Source: a virus | Strand: one strand, 5' to 3' | IMG/VR virus record: IMGVR_UViG_3300046777_001145 | Location: 1-34,665 of that record | Length of the DNA: 34,665 nucleotides | Part shown: positions 29,463-34,665 of the stretch, piece by piece | Layout of the letters: the number at the start of each line of letters is the position of its first letter | Numbering within the stretch: position 1 is the first letter of the stretch | Program-made: the position numbers and the translations under genes | The notes under the pieces: model-generated | The model's database searches: none | Told to the model about the DNA's origin: nothing | What the model saw: the letters and a program-made list of their open reading frames with translations, nothing else

Positions 29463-30608
29463 TTAATAAGTTGCTGCTAATACCTTATACTTTACTCCGT
29501 CCACTTCGACTTGAAGGTAGCCCGTTGCTGATGGCGCAGGACCATCCGCGTAGTATGACCCGATCTTCCACGGCGCAGCTGTGCCGTCCGTGGGTGCAGC
29601 CGTGGTTACGGTGCCGGATAATATCGTGTTCCCGCTCACTTGCAGCACATACGCGCCGAGGTCGGAGGTCGTGCCGATAAGAAACTCGCCGTCACCTTTT
29701 ATACGCGCCCTATTTGAGCTGTTGGTTACAAAGTTTATGATTCCGTTGGCGAGATTATTCACCTCAAGATCGCTGCCGGAATAGGCTATATAAGCCTTTT
29801 GCACGTCACTGACTTTGTATGCGAGGAACGCCTGGCTGGTGCCGTTGATCTCAATTACACCGCGCCCGGATGCCGCATAGTATATACTGCCGGTACCCAC
29901 TCCGAGATCCCCCTTAAAAAATGCTGCGCCGCCGCTGGATATCTTCAGCCGCTCGTTGCCTCCTCCCGACAAAAAATAAAGATTGCTTTCGGCCCTCATC
30001 GCGAAATCACCGCCCGCGCCGACCCCGACGGCCGTGCCGTTGCCGATATACCCCGCCACTGTTGCCCCTGAATACTTATATGATGTAAGCAGCGAACCTG
30101 TTGATGATTGAAATATGGCGGGCTCGCTTGTTGCGAGGGCCCTGATAGTTCCCGCCACATCAAGTACATGCGCCGGCGTTGTGGTGTTAATGCCTATGAA
30201 TCCAGCTGATTGATATATCCGCGATGTATCTATCGTTGTTGATCCCGTCCACCTTGTCATGTAGTTTGCCACGCCCCCCGATAGCGACGCACCGGACGAC
30301 GCAATGTCCGACCACCTTGCCGCCGCGCTGTCCCAGTATTGGAACTTGTTCTTTTGGCGGGAGAATATCAGCAGCCCGTTGCGCTTTGTCGATGAGATAC
30401 TTGCCGTATCCGCCACCATTGGCGGCATGAATCCTTTAGTCGCGCCATATCGCGGCCCTACCGAGAGATAGGCGGCCGTATCGGTGAACGTGTTGCGGCC
30501 GACGGACATTTGGTACCGAAAAATGTAGTCCGGCACCGGGTTGATCTGCTGCGCCGATGCCGTCACGCCAAAAACAATAAATGACAATACCCCGATAATC
30601 TTTTTCAT
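29463..30608 (-). CDS. Fibre-like protein with an N-terminal signal peptide
   Basis: A 381-residue protein (MKKIIGVLSFIVFGVTASAQ): basic start, hydrophobic core and an AxA-type cleavage site near residue 19, i.e. a clear Sec signal. Mature part: an N-terminal module with KFQYWDSAAARWSDIASSG, then LDVAGTIRALATSEPAIFQS and further LDVxG/GIGT-type fibre repeats, and a C-terminal VEVDGVKYKVLAATY cap. Fibre repeats of this type occur in phage tails and in host surface proteins. Its export signal is unusual for a virion protein, so it may have been captured from a host or act at the cell surface. No Cys at the cleavage site. Confidence 0.8.
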   Translation of the reverse strand: MKKIIGVLSFIVFGVTASAQQINPVPDYIFRYQMSVGRNTFTDTAAYLSVGPRYGATKGFMPPMVADTASISSTKRNGLLIFSRQKNKFQYWDSAAARWSDIASSGASLSGGVANYMTRWTGSTTIDTSRIYQSAGFIGINTTTPAHVLDVAGTIRALATSEPAIFQSSTGSLLTSYKYSGATVAGYIGNGTAVGVGAGGDFAMRAESNLYFLSGGGNERLKISSGGAAFFKGDLGVGTGSIYYAASGRGVIEINGTSQAFLAYKVSDVQKAYIAYSGSDLEVNNLANGIINFVTNSSNRARIKGDGEFLIGTTSDLGAYVLQVSGNTILSGTVTTAAPTDGTAAPWKIGSYYADGPAPSATGYLQVEVDGVKYKVLAATY

Positions 30609-31435
30609 TTGCTAAACACTTTTATAATTTCCCCAATTCCTAAATCTGCATCGAAATATATCTTCTGCTCTGCTTCGCTTACGACACACGTATTGTCTGC
30701 CACATTCGCCGCGCTTGATACTCCGCTGATGTCTGTCGTATCTTCCAGCGTTTCGGCGTATGTTATGCCTGTCAGCGGTTCAAAATTATAAGATTGAACG
30801 CTGCCGCTGATTGGCGTTAAATTCCCATAAGCATAAGAGATAGATATGGCCGGCAATGTCGGCGCGGAGGTTGTGGAACTATCAGAATAGATGATATATT
30901 TCACATTGTCAATGGTGCAGAAATATCCGCTTTTCCATTTTTGTTGACCAATGTAAATTTTTAAATCCTTTGCCGGGTCGCTTATCTCCACTTGCAGGCG
31001 GTTAGTCGATACATTTGTGACTGTTGTCGTGAACCCGCTCCATGTCGCTGCGTTGATAGCACTTACAAGCCCGTTCCTGACATCATTGGCGTCATCCCCC
31101 GCAATGACTGTATATTTTGCAATCACGTTGTTATCGTAAAATGAATATGTCCGGCCGACAGTCACCGTGCTGCCAATTTCGTACACCGTGATGCGTGTCG
31201 CCCCTACGCTTTGGGTGATGATGTTAATATACTCGTTTGCGCTCAAGCTTGTACGCTTGACCCCGTACCATTGGTATTCATACACATCCACCTCCAGCGT
31301 GCCAGCCTGAAAATTACTACTATGCTTGACTCCTATCCCGTTACGGTCAATGATGACAACATCTGCCGCCACTATACCAGGTGCGGCAATCCACGGGTTA
31401 ACAGCATCATTAATATATGTCCGGCTATGATACAT
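30605..31435 (-). CDS. Tail fibre/tip protein with repeated RNGIG modules
   Basis: A 276-residue beta-rich protein (MYHSRTYINDAVNPWIAAPG). The N-terminal stretch AADVVIIDRNGIGVK and LSANEYINIITQS resemble the C-terminal part of the neighbouring upstream protein (VDILDVRRNGIGLQ, LGADEYIKVIYVS). The C-terminus (IYFDADLGIGEIIKVFSK) looks like a third, weaker copy. The middle is unassigned. Likely part of the tail tip, with a signal-bearing fibre gene next. It overlaps its upstream neighbour by 11 nt. Confidence 0.6.
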   Translation of the reverse strand: MYHSRTYINDAVNPWIAAPGIVAADVVIIDRNGIGVKHSSNFQAGTLEVDVYEYQWYGVKRTSLSANEYINIITQSVGATRITVYEIGSTVTVGRTYSFYDNNVIAKYTVIAGDDANDVRNGLVSAINAATWSGFTTTVTNVSTNRLQVEISDPAKDLKIYIGQQKWKSGYFCTIDNVKYIIYSDSSTTSAPTLPAISISYAYGNLTPISGSVQSYNFEPLTGITYAETLEDTTDISGVSSAANVADNTCVVSEAEQKIYFDADLGIGEIIKVFSK

Positions 31436-32102
31436 AAATTACTTTGATGTATTCGTCAGCCCCTAACGCGAACCCGAACTCAAGCGACCCGGACCCACTT
31501 GTAAATTTCACCTGCGATCCCGTCGGCGTTCCGACGGTTATGACCTGCAGTCCTATGCCGTTACGGCGAACGTCCAATATATCCACACCGATAAGGACAG
31601 AATTACTGATAGTTGTCTCGCCACCAGTTGCTGTGAAATCATAACTATCTACGTCAGTGAGTGGCGCGCTGGTGCTTGTCTGCTCAAATGACGGGTCGCC
31701 GTTCATGGTCAGCTGAAAACTGAAATTGGAAAGCTGGCCGGCAGCCCCTGACAAATTAAGTTCGTCGATAAGGCAAGGCACCTCATAGGTCTTTGTATTG
31801 CCCTGCGGATCGGTGACGGTGTACTTCGTCAATATTATCGTCTGGCTGTTAAGATAGTCGAGCAAATCAAAAAATGAGTTTTTCCCGCTATCGGGCACGA
31901 CCTTAGTGATGCCTGTGCCGGAGATGGTGCCGGTGATGCGCCCATAGATATAACTGCGCCACTTGCCGGATGTATAAGGTGCCAGTTCGATCTTGTCGGA
32001 GGTCGTCGTGATGGATACATCGCGCGCGCATGCGAGCGGGTAGTAATTGCTACCCAGCTTCAGGAACAGCACAATGTTATCACCTTTTACCGCGTCTGCC
32101 AT
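31425..32102 (-). CDS. Second tail tube-like protein with C-terminal fibre module
   Basis: A 225-residue protein. Residues 1-135 (MADAVKGDNIVLFLKLGSNY) follow the TP901-1-like major tail protein pattern: G-D-N-I-V-L-F-L, an ACARDVSITTTSDKIEL strand pair, a basic WRSYIYGRITGTISG turn, and FSFQLTMNGDPSFEQ near the end. A C-terminal module of about 60 residues adds the RNGIG/ADEYIKVIY motif also present in the next protein. It starts at the tail-tip protein's stop (TAATG). It may form a tail-tip ring instead of the tube, since the canonical tube gene is at 1826-2266. Confidence 0.7.
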   Translation of the reverse strand: MADAVKGDNIVLFLKLGSNYYPLACARDVSITTTSDKIELAPYTSGKWRSYIYGRITGTISGTGITKVVPDSGKNSFFDLLDYLNSQTIILTKYTVTDPQGNTKTYEVPCLIDELNLSGAAGQLSNFSFQLTMNGDPSFEQTSTSAPLTDVDSYDFTATGGETTISNSVLIGVDILDVRRNGIGLQVITVGTPTGSQVKFTSGSGSLEFGFALGADEYIKVIYVS

Positions 32103-34117
32103 TATTGATAATAAAAGTCGAATGAATGTGTATCCAAATCCCCGGGCACCTCTTCAGATGTATCCTCGTCATATATCTCGATCAACTCCGCGGACCAGAC
32201 GCATGACATGAAATCAATCTCCTTCAAGTTGGTTATACCAAATGTTTTTTTCGGCGCGTCGTCCACGAAGTTAATTGTATTGACCAGCCCGATCGGATAG
32301 TCTGTCCCGCTTCTTTCCCACACTAGCCCAAAAAAGTTGGCTTCAAGTTTTGTCTTATACGTCCTGTTCACCTCCCATTTTGCAATGGCATGATGCCGCT
32401 TGAATGTGTACCGCTCTGTATTGTATCGGCGGCGGTACCAGTTGTCACCCGTCAACGTGAACCCGTCACTTTGGTAGATTGCGCCCTTGTAGATATTTGT
32501 CTCGGCGTCGTCCAGATATATCGTCTCGTCGTACTTTTTCGCGTAGTCGTTCGATATTGTGTACCTGTCGTAATCGCCTTTTATAATGCTGCGGCGCAGG
32601 TTTTGAATTGACGGCTTTACATTAAATGTCAAGTCCTTGACGTATCGGTAAAGCGCGCCGAGATTCGAGTAATCATGTACAAGGTACACATGTATATACC
32701 CCGCTACCGGCGTGCCGCCAAGTGCCTCGCTGCTGAACTCCTCCCACTCAACACCGCTGGCGGACCGCGCCACGGTGCAGGCAGGTATCAGTGACCATGA
32801 GGTGATCTCGCTCCATGCCCTACTCGCGCTGTTGTACCCGTATGTTTTGCTGTCGTTTCCGAACAGGAACACAAAGGCCACCACATCGGCGGCGGCGGTT
32901 ATATTGGCATCATTGCGGTGCTGGAACCCGATCTCTATGTAATCATTGTCCTGCACATAGACCTCACACGACTTCATCCAGCTGTCAGTCGTAGGCTGCG
33001 GGACAAGTGCGACGAAATCATCGTCCGGCAGGTTTTGGTTTGTGCTTGCATACCGCCGCCACCTTTCAAGATTGTCCGTGATAGTGGTCGGCGTGTTCGG
33101 CGTTGCACCTTTCTCCCACGTCCAGTCATCGACGCTGAATGCGTCAAACTCGACCCCCAAAATGCTGAATTCGCGCAGCTTTGTGCCGGCCTGAAAACTT
33201 TCATTGCAAACGACTTGCGCGAACTTCTCCCAATTATAGTTAATTGTCGTCGTCTTTGACGGCTTTAGGATGGTCTTGAGCATGGCCGGCGCAATCGGAA
33301 CTATCTTCTCATTAACCCCTACCTCCGCGGTGTAGCGGGTTGATATTCCCGACCGGGATCCTATCGTCGGCTTGTTATTGATAAAGCCCGTCAGGTTGGA
33401 CGCCAGCGGGATGAAATTCTCTTCCACTCTCACTATCCACCATTCACCGAGGTACTGGAATAAAGTCTGCGACCATGCCCGGTTGATCTTCTCCAAAACC
33501 GTGTAACTGTCGTCGTATTCATTTATTGCACGCTCAAACGTGCGAGCATCGACCTTGCATTGATCGAGGCCCGTATTGGTGCCCGTGCCTGTCATGGATG
33601 TGTGGAACAGGTTAGATATGACCCGGCAATATAAAAAGTTGCTTACAGCCTTTTGCGCGGCGTACTGGATGAGAGCGAACGGCGTGAAAGTCCCGACAAG
33701 CTGCGCGCCATTGTCAGACAAAGGCACGTTTTTGAGACGTCCGATGCCCTCGTCCGCTCGCAGTGTTAATATATGATTCTGCGCGATCCAAGTTTCTTGT
33801 AGATCGTCCTGCGATAGATAGCCCTGCCAATAATTGGTCCATGTGCCAAAGTCAAAGGACACGGTGATATCATCATCGTTGTCCGTGATGAAATCCTCCA
33901 GCTTAACGCCGCCCTGTGATGCCAATATCTCAATCGTTGCCTGTTGAGGTCTGACGGGCTTGAAATAGTCGCTATCGCTGTTGAACTCCTGCAATACGAA
34001 CGGCCGCTCACCGCCGTACAACGTGATGGGCTCATCGTCGTAGTCGGGGAAATTAAAATTCACTACGCAATCGTAACCCTGCGCATTATTAAATTTTAAT
34101 TTGAACTTTACACCCAT
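32102..34117 (-). CDS. Putative tail-tip/baseplate structural protein
   Basis: A 671-residue, beta-rich protein (MGVKFKLKFNNAQGYDCVVN), with many Asp, Tyr and Trp. The start YDDEPITLYGGERPFVLQEF and YFKPVRPQQATIEI resemble N-terminal halves of Bacteroidota phage tail proteins that follow the tape measure. Later segments, WIAQNHILTLRADEGIGRLK and TNYWQGYLSQDDLQETW, look like hub-type domains. Position right after the tape measure (TAATG overlap) suggests a distal tail or hub protein. Function is from gene order. Confidence 0.65.
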   Translation of the reverse strand: MGVKFKLKFNNAQGYDCVVNFNFPDYDDEPITLYGGERPFVLQEFNSDSDYFKPVRPQQATIEILASQGGVKLEDFITDNDDDITVSFDFGTWTNYWQGYLSQDDLQETWIAQNHILTLRADEGIGRLKNVPLSDNGAQLVGTFTPFALIQYAAQKAVSNFLYCRVISNLFHTSMTGTGTNTGLDQCKVDARTFERAINEYDDSYTVLEKINRAWSQTLFQYLGEWWIVRVEENFIPLASNLTGFINNKPTIGSRSGISTRYTAEVGVNEKIVPIAPAMLKTILKPSKTTTINYNWEKFAQVVCNESFQAGTKLREFSILGVEFDAFSVDDWTWEKGATPNTPTTITDNLERWRRYASTNQNLPDDDFVALVPQPTTDSWMKSCEVYVQDNDYIEIGFQHRNDANITAAADVVAFVFLFGNDSKTYGYNSASRAWSEITSWSLIPACTVARSASGVEWEEFSSEALGGTPVAGYIHVYLVHDYSNLGALYRYVKDLTFNVKPSIQNLRRSIIKGDYDRYTISNDYAKKYDETIYLDDAETNIYKGAIYQSDGFTLTGDNWYRRRYNTERYTFKRHHAIAKWEVNRTYKTKLEANFFGLVWERSGTDYPIGLVNTINFVDDAPKKTFGITNLKEIDFMSCVWSAELIEIYDEDTSEEVPGDLDTHSFDFYYQ

Positions 34118-34665
34118 TACCCAGCCCTCCCAATTCGTGAATTAGCATTATTTAAAACCCCGACGAGGTCCGGCCCGCGTTGAACGAAAACAACCTGACC
34201 GGCTAATTGTAACCCTCCTGGTCCCATGTTGCCGCCGCCGAATGTGGGTGCGGAGCTGCGGCCAAGTTGGAACAGCGACCCGATGCCAGACCCGCCGCCA
34301 CCAAGCAGTCCTTTGAACAATGACCCAAATGATGCGGCCCCCGCGGCCGTACCGCCTGATATCAATGTCAGAACCCCGGCAAGGATAGCGGCCTTTGCTA
34401 TCGTCGCGACAAGTTGAATAATGAGTCTTTTCAATGCGCCGCCAAGTGCCTGAAAAACATTCTGCCCGTTCTCAAGTGCTCCAAAAACAGCATCCACGGC
34501 GGGTGCTACGATTCCGTTGAGTGTTGCCGCCAGTGTGTTTAGTTGCTCCGCGCTAAATGTGTCTTTTATCTTTGCCTTGAAAGCGTCAAAGGTTGCAAGC
34601 GCGGTCGCTGGTATCGTAGGAACGATGGGCACCTGTACGACCGGGTTCGCCAGTTTGAACGCGTT
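34117..34665 (-). CDS. Tape measure protein, C-terminal part (enters from the right end)
   Basis: The frame is open from position 34665 (AAC GCG TTC AAA CTG) to TAA at 34119-34117, giving 182 residues. Features: NVFQALGGALKRLIIQLVAT and IAKAAILAGVLTLISGGTAA form hydrophobic helices, then a Gly-rich segment (GLLGGGGSGIGSLFQLG) and a hydrophilic end, the usual end of a tape measure. A GTG at 34632 is a false internal start; the true gene begins at 1159 on the other end. Merging the terminal CGTT overlap restores the reading frame. Confidence 0.85.
   Translation of the reverse strand, partial: NAFKLANPVVQVPIVPTIPATALATFDAFKAKIKDTFSAEQLNTLAATLNGIVAPAVDAVFGALENGQNVFQALGGALKRLIIQLVATIAKAAILAGVLTLISGGTAAGAASFGSLFKGLLGGGGSGIGSLFQLGRSSAPTFGGGNMGPGGLQLAGQVVFVQRGPDLVGVLNNANSRIGRAG

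Noticed and set aside
34117-34632. Independent 171-aa gene starting at GTG 34632
   Set aside because: The frame is open to the end of the window and is the C-terminal part of the tape measure; the GTG is only an internal codon.
1-34665. Prophage or lysogeny genes (integrase, excisionase, CI-type repressor) and CRISPR arrays
   Set aside because: No tyrosine or serine recombinase motif, no paired divergent repressor/cro genes, and no regularly spaced direct repeats were seen; the only HTH protein is a small member of the early operon.

Overview
This window looks like the nearly complete or complete genome of a small siphovirus (HK97-type capsid, long non-contractile tail) infecting a member of the Bacteroidota. 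Reasons: (i) one full set of phage modules with all convincing genes on the minus strand; (ii) A/T-rich leaders without Shine-Dalgarno sites at almost every start, as in Bacteroidota; (iii) a Bacteroidota-type promoter (TTTG, 20 nt, TACTTTCG) at the head of the early genes; (iv) fibre repeats of the LDVSGTLRNTT/GIGTT type common in Bacteroidota phages. No integrase, excisionase, partition system or convincing CI-type repressor was seen, so a temperate lifestyle is not supported.

Layout, read in the direction of transcription (decreasing coordinates). A promoter at about 22.7 kb starts the early region (22.67-13.53 kb): small regulators and membrane peptides, an SSB-like protein, a RecB/Cas4-like nuclease, a SNF2-type helicase, small exported proteins, a tRNA-like gene, a VRR-NUC nuclease, a large AEP primase/D5 helicase, an iteron-rich AT-rich putative origin (about 13.96-14.29 kb) and a stand-alone DnaA domain IV protein. 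Next come packaging and head genes (13.48-7.59 kb): small and large terminase, portal, MuF protein, prohead protease and major capsid protein, closed by a strong hairpin at 7.54-7.58 kb. A 3.8-kb accessory island (7.53-3.71 kb) holds four glycosyltransferases, a DNA methyltransferase and a DUF3310 gene. The connector and tail genes follow (3.71 kb to position 1): gp6-like connector, gp10-like protein, tail terminator, tail tube protein, G/GT chaperones with a 9-A slippery run, and the start of the tape measure.

The tape measure gene runs off the left end and its C-terminal part enters at the right end. Both ends carry CGTT, and merging that 4-nt overlap restores one frame (567 codons plus stop). 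I therefore read the window as a circular or circularly permuted genome opened inside the tape measure, although a missing middle piece is not excluded. From the right end the order continues with a tail-tip protein, a second tail-tube-like protein carrying a C-terminal fibre-like module, fibre proteins (one with a signal peptide), a BppU-like protein, an 834-residue repetitive fibre, then a lysis cassette (holin, u-spanin, metallophosphoesterase, M15 endolysin) and a terminator at 22.77-22.80 kb. That terminator lies about 45 bp upstream of the early promoter, so the whole genome looks like one leftward circuit that starts and stops at one junction.

Most noteworthy: the glycosyltransferase/methyltransferase island inserted between capsid and connector genes, two tail-tube-fold proteins in one phage, a Sec-signal-bearing fibre protein, the inverted-repeat/iteron origin, the in-frame -1 frameshift, a non-canonical tRNA-like gene, and several tiny exported peptides in the early region.
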